Positions 42,532 through 50,705 of a DNA stretch of 64,000 nucleotides are shown one piece after another; position 1 is the first letter of the stretch; the number at the start of each line of letters is the position of its first letter. A program made the position numbers and the translations under genes. Below the pieces are notes generated by a model, which did not search any database, had not been told where the DNA came from, and saw only the letters and a list, made by a program, of their open reading frames with translations. The stretch comes from Tolypothrix sp. PCC 7712 (GTDB lineage Bacteria; Cyanobacteriota; Cyanobacteriia; Cyanobacteriales; Nostocaceae), in NCBI RefSeq assembly GCF_025860405.1, contig NZ_CP063787.1:62001-126000 (forward strand). Reading direction: 5' to 3'.

Positions 42532-44184
42532 GTGAACTTATCCCATTTGAATTTATTAATTGACTCTGGTATACCTATAGTCTGTGTAACCGCTTCGATA
42601 TCAGAGCGGATGACAGTTTTAAAGCAGATTTACCAGGAATGTGCAGTGACGAGAAATCTGCCTATGTATTTATGGAATGCTGGTTGGGGATGTTTTAAAC
42701 AAGTCCAATTTAATTCTGAGCGTTGTGTAAGTTTTCCAACTGTATACTCTAGTAAATTACAGCCTCGTGATGATGGAATCTTTGCAGCTTTCGATGATTT
42801 GTTAAATTCTGAAATAGATGGTGTTTTTATTTTTGAGAATTTGCAGTCTTTAATTAAACAAGACTCAACATTATATCTAAAAAATTATTCATTTAAAATT
42901 ACCTCGCAAATAATCAACATTTTTTATGAATTAAAAAATATCAACAATACAAAATATTTAATTATTTTAGCAATGGATGATGTGGAACTACCACAGTCAT
43001 TGACTCAGTTAATTCCCAATCTCTCTATGCCCTTGCCTTCGCATGAGATAATAGCTGATTTTATTAAAGAATTTTTATTTAATCAAATAACTGATTTCCC
43101 AAAGGATTTTGATTTATCTATTTTGGTAAATGCTGCTTCTGGTTTAACTCTTGAGGAAATACGTTCTGGATTTGCAATAGCGATTAATTCTTGTCCAGAT
43201 TTTCATAGTAATACAATAGCCCTACACTTGCTAGATTATAAAATTAATCGCTTTCGTGCTTTTAACTTAAACTTTATTTCTCACTCAAACGTAGCTGACT
43301 TTGGTGGTTTAGATTTACTCAAAAAATTTATTGAAAATGTCAAGCTAGATTTTGCTCCCGAAGCACGATCTGCCAATATTCCCCTTCCAAAAGGTTGTTT
43401 ACTGGTAGGGCCACCGGGGACAGGAAAGACTCTGGCGGCGCACGTCAGTGCCAAAACTTTAGGATTTCCCCTTGTGTGCATGGATACCGCAGCAGTAATG
43501 AGTGGTAGTGCAACCCATCTCAAACGCTTGCTAGAGCGTATAGAAGCTTGCGCTCCCGTTGTGCTTTACTTTGATGAATTAGATAAATTGTTCGCAGCAT
43601 CCACTCCTTCAGGTGAAGATATTGATTCACGCCGAATCTTGGGAACCCTACTCACTTGGTTGCAAGAAAAACAGAGTGCTGTATTTGTGGTAGCCAGCCT
43701 TAACCGACTCGATGCACTACCACCAGAATTAACCAGGGTTGGCAGATTTGATGAAATATTCTACGTCGGCTTTCCTCAAGCGATAGAGCGAAAAGAAATT
43801 CTGATGATGCACCTAGCGAGATTTGACGAACGATACCGCAATGGTGGCGATGGGCTACGCCCCACCGTAGGCGATCGCCTTACCGAGAAAGAATGGCGGA
43901 TTCTTCTCAACAAAACCATCAACTGTAACGGTGCTGAACTAGCAAGAATGGTAGAAAAAGCAGCCCGTGCATTATTTCATCAAGGGCGGGAGATTCATAT
44001 TGGGTTGTCCGAACTGTTGGAACAAAGGGAAATGATAGTACCACTCTACGTCAGAGATACCGACAGAATACTGGCTATAGAAAATCGAGCCAAGTATATT
44101 TGTCAACCAGCATCGACAAAAGACTCTTCGGTTTTCGCTCCAGCGATTACTACGTATTGGGGAGAACCCTGTGTTCAAAGTTAA
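42532..44184 (+). CDS. AAA+ ATPase (FtsH/proteasomal-ATPase-like) of the transfer operon
   Basis: A 550-residue protein with one classical AAA module: Walker A GPPGTGKTLA near residue 293, Walker B VVLYFDELDKLF, an Arg-rich end ELTRVGRFDEIFYVGFPQ, and a lid. No membrane helix or protease domain is seen, so it is a stand-alone remodeller. The N-terminal half looks like a degenerate ATPase-like domain. A 34-base palindromic repeat at 43846-43879 inserts GGDGLRPTVGDR in frame. The start is GTG. Its substrate, perhaps a transfer protein, is unknown. Confidence 0.78.
   Translation: MNLSHLNLLIDSGIPIVCVTASISERMTVLKQIYQECAVTRNLPMYLWNAGWGCFKQVQFNSERCVSFPTVYSSKLQPRDDGIFAAFDDLLNSEIDGVFIFENLQSLIKQDSTLYLKNYSFKITSQIINIFYELKNINNTKYLIILAMDDVELPQSLTQLIPNLSMPLPSHEIIADFIKEFLFNQITDFPKDFDLSILVNAASGLTLEEIRSGFAIAINSCPDFHSNTIALHLLDYKINRFRAFNLNFISHSNVADFGGLDLLKKFIENVKLDFAPEARSANIPLPKGCLLVGPPGTGKTLAAHVSAKTLGFPLVCMDTAAVMSGSATHLKRLLERIEACAPVVLYFDELDKLFAASTPSGEDIDSRRILGTLLTWLQEKQSAVFVVASLNRLDALPPELTRVGRFDEIFYVGFPQAIERKEILMMHLARFDERYRNGGDGLRPTVGDRLTEKEWRILLNKTINCNGAELARMVEKAARALFHQGREIHIGLSELLEQREMIVPLYVRDTDRILAIENRAKYICQPASTKDSSVFAPAITTYWGEPCVQS
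43846..43879. repeat. Nostoc-type palindromic repeat inserted in a coding sequence
   Basis: The segment opens GGCGATGGGCTACGCCC and closes with the HIP1 core GGCGATCGCC. Such repeats are common between genes in Nostoc-like genomes. Here it is read through in frame inside the AAA+ protein, between the AAA core and the lid. Confidence 0.5.
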
Positions 44185-44302
44185 CCGTAACAAGCGATCG
44201 CTTATTTGCAGTTAATCAACTACTGTTCAAACTCAAACAAACCTAAGAGGATTCGCTGTTACAATACGACCAATCCGCTCAATTAAACGAGACACACCGC
44301 TT

Positions 44303-44413
44303 ATGATTACTCAAATGATGGTTCAACCCTCATTCTGGGTAGAATCTGGAATCAAACTCACTCAAGTTAGGAACATATATTTATTTAACCCTGTTTTGTC
44401 ACTCTGGCAGTAG
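44303..44413 (+). pseudogene. Short ORF interrupted by the IS701-type element
   Basis: Starts at ATG 44303 (MITQMMVQPSFWVESGIKL) and runs into the insertion at 44385, ending on IS-derived codons. Joining the sequence across the insertion extends the frame past the IS, but there it overlaps the opposite-strand TPR gene, so its reality is uncertain. Confidence 0.35.
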
Positions 44414-45777
44414 TATAATAAGGTAAAAATGCTAGAACCAAGACACAGAGCATGGTACAGCCCCGTCCAGCCGCACCAACAGTCAAATTTGTGGACGAAT
44501 ATTGCCAGTGGTATAAAAGTCTGTTTCCAGATGTTAGGAGTTTCGAGGCTTTTAAATATCTCCATGTAGGCTGCATTTCTGATCTAAAACGTAAAACATT
44601 GCCAGAAATAGCAAAAATCGTAGGATTAGATAACCAGCAAGGGTTGCATCATTTTCTAACTACATCACCTTGGGATATAGAAAAGTTAAGAACCTTAAGG
44701 TTAGAGTTAATTTTACAAGTGCTAAAAGGTAGACCAATCATTTTAATTATTGATGAGACAGGGGATAAAAAGAAAGGGAGCAAGACAGATTATGTGAAAC
44801 GGCAGTATATAGGAAATTTGGGAAAAACAGATAATGGAATTGTGGCAGTGACAGTATATGGTGTTTTCTGTGGGATGACATTTCCATTACTGTTTGAAGT
44901 GTATAAACCCAGGGAAAGATTACAGGCAGGAGATAAGTACCGCACTAAACCAGAAATAGCAGCAATACTGATAAAAAAGCTACAATCAATGGGTTTTAAA
45001 TTCAACTTAGTACTTGCAGATAGCTTATATGGAGAGAGTGGTAAGAATTTCATATCTGTATTAGATGAACTAAACTTGAACTATATAGTAGCGATTCGGT
45101 CAAATCATTATGTAGAAATACTTCCACGACAACATATTCAATATTTAAAGTGGCAGAAGTTTCAAAGGGTATTCTCTGACTTGAGTCGGGAAAATCGATT
45201 TATTAGAGAAATTATTCCGGGAAAACGTGGAGAACTTAGATATTGGCAAATTACTACAGATCCAGAAAATTTGCCTGATAACACTACTTGGTATGTGATG
45301 AGTAAATATCCAGACATTACGCCAAGAGAAGTTGGAAATTTTTACGGTTTAAGAACTTGGGTCGAGTACGGGTTAAAACAAAGTAAGAATGAATTAGGTT
45401 GGTCAGATTTTCGCCTGACTCACTACCCAGATATTGAGCGATGGTGGGAAATTATTTGCAGTGCTTATTTAATGGTTAGTCTGCATTCGGAGCAACTGTT
45501 TCAGTCTCCATCACAACGAGAGTCAAAATTTGTTTCACATCCTTGGTGGGATAATGGAAATGGCTGGAAGAACATTCTTAACAATCTTCGTTTGATTATT
45601 CAACCTTTTACTTTATTTAATCTGATATATCCCTGGTTAACGGTTTTTCCTATTCCTCAATTAGCTTTGGGTTTTTTTAAACTTCAATCTATTATTTATA
45701 GCCTCACCAGTTCAATTTTTATATCCCTGATTCACCCTGATTTCTACTTTTCCTCTGCCTAGAGTGACAAAAGAGGG
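44389..45777 (+). mobile_element. IS701-family insertion sequence, 1389 bp
   Basis: Inverted ends: the left begins CCCTGTTTTGTCACTCT and the right ends with the near complement (CCCTCTTTTGTCACTCT read inward). It is flanked by TTAA at 44385-44388 and 45778-45781, a four-base target duplication of the YTAR type usual in IS701. One intact transposase gene. It separates the T4SS operon from the relaxase region. Confidence 0.8.
44452..45762 (+). CDS. IS701-family transposase
   Basis: DDE transposase of 436 residues. First acidic residue in LIIDETGDKKKGSKTDYV, a YIGNLGKTDNGIVAVTVYG segment, a second in LVLADSLYGESG, and a C-terminal Glu region in GLKQSKNELGWSDFRLTHYP. Together these are typical of the IS701 family of cyanobacteria. 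The frame is uninterrupted and both ends of the IS are present, so it is probably active or recently active. Confidence 0.88.
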   Translation: MVQPRPAAPTVKFVDEYCQWYKSLFPDVRSFEAFKYLHVGCISDLKRKTLPEIAKIVGLDNQQGLHHFLTTSPWDIEKLRTLRLELILQVLKGRPIILIIDETGDKKKGSKTDYVKRQYIGNLGKTDNGIVAVTVYGVFCGMTFPLLFEVYKPRERLQAGDKYRTKPEIAAILIKKLQSMGFKFNLVLADSLYGESGKNFISVLDELNLNYIVAIRSNHYVEILPRQHIQYLKWQKFQRVFSDLSRENRFIREIIPGKRGELRYWQITTDPENLPDNTTWYVMSKYPDITPREVGNFYGLRTWVEYGLKQSKNELGWSDFRLTHYPDIERWWEIICSAYLMVSLHSEQLFQSPSQRESKFVSHPWWDNGNGWKNILNNLRLIIQPFTLFNLIYPWLTVFPIPQLALGFFKLQSIIYSLTSSIFISLIHPDFYFSSA

Positions 45778-46235
45778 TTAAGAATTATGTCTATGTTATT
45801 AGCTTCTTGCTTGTTACCTTGTTTCAAGTAAAGGTCTTTGGCTTGAGCAAGTGATTTTCTACCAACCTGCTTGTTGTTTTGGCAAATCAAGCTCATTCCT
45901 CTTCCCTGATAACCAAAAGCTAATTTGGAGTTGAGAGCGATCGCTTTTTCAAAGTATTGTAGGGCAAGTTTGCAATTAGCTTGACGACGCTCTGGATTAA
46001 TTCTGGCTATTTCTGGCATATCCGCATTCATAATTTTGTAGCCCCAATCTACATAATCGGTAGCAGTTTCTAGTCGCCTTGCTTGTGGAGATATATTTGA
46101 TGTTGGTTTGAACCAGATGTATAGTCCCCCCAAAAATCCCAGCACTGCCATTCCCAGCAGATATGCCACAGGGTTGAAAGTAATGAAAAGAGAATGTAAC
46201 ATTATTTCTCTTTGCTCGTCATTCCAATATGACAC
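45759..46235 (-). CDS. Membrane-anchored TPR protein, C-terminus altered by the IS
   Basis: A 158-residue protein with one membrane helix (about 18-38, FNPVAYLLGMAVLGFLGGLY) and a TPR-like helical repeat (about 85-145, ANCKLALQYFEKAIALNSKL). The final residues NPLLSL are encoded by the IS end. Without the IS the frame would read IILK and stop, so the insertion changed only the tail. It overlaps the relaxase gene by 17 bases and is likely co-transcribed with it. Confidence 0.65.
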   Translation of the reverse strand: MSYWNDEQREIMLHSLFITFNPVAYLLGMAVLGFLGGLYIWFKPTSNISPQARRLETATDYVDWGYKIMNADMPEIARINPERRQANCKLALQYFEKAIALNSKLAFGYQGRGMSLICQNNKQVGRKSLAQAKDLYLKQGNKQEANNIDIILNPLLSL

Positions 46236-47946
46236 AGCTTTTACCTCTGTGAAGTTGTTGCAACTGTCGGTTCCAAGAAGTTCTCGGTTCTAACTGTTTG
46301 GCATGAGATAGCTCTCTCTGAAGTGTGATTGCGGCTACATTGGGCATAGCTACAATTACTTTGGGTATGCTTTTTAGAAATTCCACAGGTGCAGGTGCGT
46401 GCTCCCTGTCAGCTACTAAATATAGAGTTCTCTTTTGATGAGGAGCGTTTAAAGCTGCTAGAGACATAGCTTCTATAGGTGTAGAAACTAACATTGCTAC
46501 TGTGGTGGGACTGCCAAAGTTTTCACCCATACTCAAGTGAAACCAACCATGCCCAGACATCAAGCGTCGCCTACTGGCACTACAAAAACTATAAGTATCA
46601 CCAGGGACTCCTAGCGGGTGCAAATATGCTCCCGTCACCTCAGCAGAAAGACTGCGGGCTAAAAATACTGCGTTACCTGTAATATCTGCATATATCAATC
46701 CACGCTGGTACAGAGTTTGTACCAATTTTTGGGGAAGAGAGCGATTGCGTGTCAGATATCGCTCAATTTCCAACCAGCGATTGCGATCCGGTGTTGGGGC
46801 TTCAAATATAGATGGAGGAACCTGTTGAGCAATATTTAAAGCTTGTCTTCTTGCCTGGTGAGTGACCGCAGCCAGCATCCCCTCTTCCCCAAAACAATCG
46901 CGCAACCAGACAACCGCATCATCGAAAGTACACTGGTAAACATGCATTACCAAATCCAACGCACCTTTACCAATGCTGTTGTGCAAATCATCGTGAAACG
47001 AAGAGTTGGTAATGGCGATCGCGTGATGGTTTGACAACCACTTACTCTTATCCTGCTGGTCTTGATTTAACCCCAGTTTATAAGCCACAGATTCCAACGA
47101 TAAATCTTGCAAAAGCTTTATTTCCTGGCGTAGAGCAAGTAATTCTTTTTCTAAACTAGCCCTGAGTTTTTCGCTTCTTAATGCCGTTTTCTCTAATTCG
47201 GCTTTTTGTTTGAGCAAGCCAGTGCGATCGCTCAATTGGTAATTAATTACCTCTAGTTTCTCCCTTAGAACTTCAATCACCCGTTCTCGATAGGATTCGC
47301 TTGCTTCATGTATTCGAGGTTGAGGCAGGTAACTTTCTAAATCGAGGATTTCAGAAGAGCGAGATACGGCGGTGTAATATTTCTTAACTGATGTGTAGGT
47401 AGCAGCACTACCCTTAATGCCACGAGAAATACCTAAATGTGCAACAGCATCAGCAAAACTATCTTGCAGTTGAGATAGCTTTTCCTTAGTGCCAAACAAT
47501 GCACGACAGTTGAGCTTTCCATTTTCGTCCAATGGCACAATGTAAGCATGAACGTGAGGTGTAATTTCATCTAAATGTAATTCAGCCCTCAGCAGGCGAT
47601 CGCCCCAAGCAGAACACAACCATGTAAGTGTTGCTTGTGCAAAGTCTGACAAACGCTGTTTGTCCTGTGCTTCCGCCTGAAAAAGTCCTTCAGGACAAAA
47701 ATATTCAGCACTGGCACTCAGTATCATCTCCACTGCTAAAACAGCATTAGAGCGAATTTTCTGCAACCCGATTTTATCTTTCACCAAGGCTACTAAATTG
47801 GCGTTGTCAGAATTACCAAAGAGCGTAACGTTTGTTACTTCTGGGTTTGCATTGAGTGTGTTTCTTGCTCTGCTAGTGTGAGCTTCGTTGCCCCCTAGCA
47901 ATCCCCAGCTTTTAATTTTTTGTATTCTACAGACAGCTAGCGACAT
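46219..47946 (-). CDS. MobV-type relaxase fused to primase-like (DUF3991/TOPRIM) domains
   Basis: A 575-residue protein that should nick oriT and lead the strand into the recipient. The N-terminal Mob/Pre domain begins MSLAVCRIQKIKSWGLLGGN and has the histidine motif HLDEITPHVHAYIVPLDENG near residue 125. A coiled coil follows. The C-terminal half has a CHC2-like FHDDLHNSIGKGALDLVMHV segment and TOPRIM-like stretches (RTLYLVADREHAPAPVEFL). The upstream frame to 48108 is open but the relaxase domain starts at this ATG. The fusion could prime the transferred strand. Confidence 0.8.
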   Translation of the reverse strand: MSLAVCRIQKIKSWGLLGGNEAHTSRARNTLNANPEVTNVTLFGNSDNANLVALVKDKIGLQKIRSNAVLAVEMILSASAEYFCPEGLFQAEAQDKQRLSDFAQATLTWLCSAWGDRLLRAELHLDEITPHVHAYIVPLDENGKLNCRALFGTKEKLSQLQDSFADAVAHLGISRGIKGSAATYTSVKKYYTAVSRSSEILDLESYLPQPRIHEASESYRERVIEVLREKLEVINYQLSDRTGLLKQKAELEKTALRSEKLRASLEKELLALRQEIKLLQDLSLESVAYKLGLNQDQQDKSKWLSNHHAIAITNSSFHDDLHNSIGKGALDLVMHVYQCTFDDAVVWLRDCFGEEGMLAAVTHQARRQALNIAQQVPPSIFEAPTPDRNRWLEIERYLTRNRSLPQKLVQTLYQRGLIYADITGNAVFLARSLSAEVTGAYLHPLGVPGDTYSFCSASRRRLMSGHGWFHLSMGENFGSPTTVAMLVSTPIEAMSLAALNAPHQKRTLYLVADREHAPAPVEFLKSIPKVIVAMPNVAAITLQRELSHAKQLEPRTSWNRQLQQLHRGKSCVILE

Positions 47947-48557
47947 AACACTGGCGCGTGATGTAAGTACTTTGTGGATCAGCTGCCACGCTTTTAATTC
48001 ACACAAATATTTTTTCAATCTCTTGTGGGGAAGCCACGCACCCTTACTGTTCCCCGAATTGTAGCAAGCAAGTAGCATTAGAACGGAAAGCCCGCTCTGA
48101 GGCTGCAAGTTGTATACCCGACAGCTGATATCAATTACATAATTTCATTGGATGTAATTATCACATTACGGTAATTAAAATTGCAATAAAATCTACCTTT
48201 AGTCTTACGTATTAATAAAAATCAGGGTCAATTTTTTTATTTAATTTCTGTGTGTTTTAACTGATAAAGTCGCTGATATGGTTGCTATAGACAGTTACAA
48301 ATTGCAAGATCATATTTGCAAAAATAGTGTAATTATACACAAAATTATTTTTCTGTAGAGTTGCTGTAATTCATATTAGGCAATAGTTTCAGTATTTTTT
48401 TCTGCGTTCTGATAGATAAGTAACTTAATATAGCTTTGAGCTATTTTTATACATACTGTTTTACTGATATGTATGGTAGTAGAGAATCTGTCTGTTGTTC
48501 AATGGCAAGGCTTTATCAAAAGTTAGTTACTAAAAGAAGAAAGTAATATTTGAATTT
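47947..48557. other. Region upstream of the relaxase; likely oriT and promoters
   Basis: About 600 bases without a convincing gene. Close to the relaxase the minus-strand frame stays open but shows no family features. Short inverted repeats are seen (TTACAT...ATGTAA around 48135-48160). MobV origins lie just upstream of the relaxase gene, so oriT is expected here, but no nick site was recognised. The operator-like repeat at 48327 is included. Confidence 0.4.
48327..48340. promoter_or_regulatory. Operator-like inverted repeat GTGTA-N4-TACAC
   Basis: Same half-sites as at 27173 and 27282, followed like the first of them by ACAAAATT-type sequence. It lies about 230 bases before the hypothetical gene at 48558 and upstream of the second actin locus. 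Confidence 0.45.
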
Positions 48558-49004
48558 ATGGACAGCTTAGTTGAGTTAGTGGGCATTCAACCACAAAATA
48601 TTTCTTTTCCATTGATAAGTAACGCTAATAATCATTCCTGGTTGCTCACGAGAGGAAGTTTCAAATTGGTAGATAGGATGAAATCCAAATTTTCTCAGGG
48701 TAAACAAAATAATTTTTGGGAATTTCTCTGCCACAAATTGTGTAGTGAGTTCACAATTTTAATTATGAGTGCCCGAAAATTTTTTTCGTTATTTAATCTG
48801 GACGGTACACATCATTTTTTATTGAAGGAAACTTTGAATTATTTTTATGTGCTGATATTGAATATACAACTAGTTAACATGAGTCTCAAAGTCTTGCTGT
48901 CAAGCTTTTACGGATTTTTCAAGGAATTTATTTTGAGAGGAGCTAACTGGAGCCAACTTTTGCACGCGAAAAATGCTGAATCCATAAGTCTCATTAATCA
49001 TTAA
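48558..49004 (+). CDS. Hypothetical protein of doubtful status
   Basis: A 148-codon frame upstream of the second actin gene, same strand. The composition is rich in Leu, Phe, Ser and Asn; no motif, signal peptide or known fold is evident. It may be a real small gene of the actin operon or a chance frame in AT-rich sequence. Confidence 0.35.
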   Translation: MDSLVELVGIQPQNISFPLISNANNHSWLLTRGSFKLVDRMKSKFSQGKQNNFWEFLCHKLCSEFTILIMSARKFFSLFNLDGTHHFLLKETLNYFYVLILNIQLVNMSLKVLLSSFYGFFKEFILRGANWSQLLHAKNAESISLINH

Positions 49005-49056
49005 GCTCCAAATGTCTCCACATACAGCATGTAAAAATTAATTTTGAATAATTTCC

Positions 49057-50211
49057 ATGAAAAGAAAGACTGTAACTATCAATAATTTTGACTCTACTCC
49101 ATTAGTTATTATTGCTCTGGACTTTGGGGGGAGCGGTACCAAAGGAATTTATTCTCTGTATGGAGGTTCGGAAGCGTACTCGATGTTTATGGAACCGGAA
49201 GTAGGGGATATAACGCAGGATTCCATTAAAACTCATGAACAAAATTTGATGGGAGATACTGATCCAGAGAACCGGGCGTGGGTGTCTGTTAATGGTCAGA
49301 CAAAGGCGGTAGGATATTTAGCTCAAAATAAGTACTACGCTAATGCAGGACTAGTTGAGTTGAAGTACGAACGAGCGATTTATAAAACTTTAGCAGCAAT
49401 TTGGGTAATTAAAGAAAGACTCCGGTTACCACTCAAAATAAGAATTGCACTCTCTGTTCTGTTACCGCCTGGAGAGTTTAAGAACAAAGTGGAATTTGAA
49501 CAATTACTACGTACTTATAGTGCAGACTATTTGGCTAGTGGTGTGACGATGCAGGTAGAGTGCGTGATGTTCAAATGCTTGCCAGAAGGTGCAGGAATTT
49601 ATTTATCTCACCAAAGGCGCATGGGAGAGGTATTGAAGCAGAAAGTATGTGTAGTAGTGATGGTGGGCTTTCGTAATACGTCGGTCTTGATTTCCTATCG
49701 GGGTATTGTTTCCAAAGAAGGAAAAACTTCTGACTTAGGGATGGTACGGATGCTAGAAAAAGTAGTCACTGCCACTTCAGGGCAAACTGTAGAGCGCTTG
49801 ACGGGAGCGATCGCCCAAGCAGGATCTGAGATTGATACTCGTCCCCTAGTAAGAGTGTTGCGTTCTAGAAGTAGGGAAGGGCGCACATCTGAATTAACGA
49901 CAATTGTAAACGCGATTAGAATCGCCCGATATGAATACGTTACAGCCCTCACGAGTTGGCTGGATCAGGTTGTGCCACTGGACGTAGAAGAAATATTATT
50001 TTGTGGTGGCACTGCGGATTACATAAAAAAAGAATTGAATTCGCATTATCCAGCTACACCTTGCATATTTACTGGTGTTTCGGTTCCCAAAACCTTAGAT
50101 AAGCACTGTCTTGCCAGCCGTTTGGCAGATGTCTACGGAGCATTTTTATATTTTGACGAAAGAGTGAAACAGCATTTTGCTCGTCATGCTGAGGTTTTCA
50201 GCCATGTCTAA
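49057..50211 (+). CDS. ParM/StbA-like actin-type protein (second locus)
   Basis: A 384-residue actin-like protein. Phosphate-1 loop IIALDFGGSGTKGIY near residue 20 and adenosine motif ILFCGGTADYI near 310 are clear. The phosphate-2 region reads VVVMVGFRNTSVLIS and lacks the Asp-x-Gly found in the first locus, so ATP turnover may differ. It is longer than and clearly diverged from the protein at 11339. The next gene overlaps its end by 8 bases. Roles in segregation or in transfer are both possible given the neighbours. Confidence 0.7.
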   Translation: MKRKTVTINNFDSTPLVIIALDFGGSGTKGIYSLYGGSEAYSMFMEPEVGDITQDSIKTHEQNLMGDTDPENRAWVSVNGQTKAVGYLAQNKYYANAGLVELKYERAIYKTLAAIWVIKERLRLPLKIRIALSVLLPPGEFKNKVEFEQLLRTYSADYLASGVTMQVECVMFKCLPEGAGIYLSHQRRMGEVLKQKVCVVVMVGFRNTSVLISYRGIVSKEGKTSDLGMVRMLEKVVTATSGQTVERLTGAIAQAGSEIDTRPLVRVLRSRSREGRTSELTTIVNAIRIARYEYVTALTSWLDQVVPLDVEEILFCGGTADYIKKELNSHYPATPCIFTGVSVPKTLDKHCLASRLADVYGAFLYFDERVKQHFARHAEVFSHV

Positions 50212-50626
50212 CCAGGCTCGTATGAATTTTCGGTGGCGCTATCAGCCGCGTAACAAGATGGATGCTTTAATGCTTGATTACATTGCCACTAGTAGCGTTA
50301 CAAGTACTACAGAGATGATATTGCTCGCCCTACGAGCATTCTGGTTACCATTGGCTATTGCTTCATCAGAATGTGACGAAGCTACTAAACAAAGAGTAGT
50401 CAGTGATGCTAGCTATACTTTGCTACACCAACTCACGCAAATTTATAGCGCAGCCGGTGTATCTAATTCTCATAATTTACTTTTGACTTTTAATACAGAG
50501 CGATCGCCTTCATCAAGTGACTCTAAATCTCATGCCCAAACCGTACAAGCTCCTCCCACTATAGAGGAACAAAAAGAAATGATAGGAAGCTTTGATTATG
50601 ACATCAATTCTTTTGAAAACTGGTAA
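50204..50626 (+). CDS. Small partner protein of the second actin locus
   Basis: A 140-residue protein from the ATG at 50204, overlapping the actin gene by 8 bases. An N-terminal basic stretch (NFRWRYQPRNKMDALMLDYI) and helices suggest a DNA-binding adaptor, in the place of ParR. The C-terminal third is disordered and acidic, ending DYDINSFENW, as in ParR tails that contact ParM. The assignment is contextual. Confidence 0.55.
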   Translation: MSNQARMNFRWRYQPRNKMDALMLDYIATSSVTSTTEMILLALRAFWLPLAIASSECDEATKQRVVSDASYTLLHQLTQIYSAAGVSNSHNLLLTFNTERSPSSSDSKSHAQTVQAPPTIEEQKEMIGSFDYDINSFENW

Positions 50627-50705
50627 GTCAGTTTTTTACCACTAATTCACTCTACGGGCGAGGATTTTTTCCAATTACTACTTGAATCACTAATCAATTG
50701 GCATT

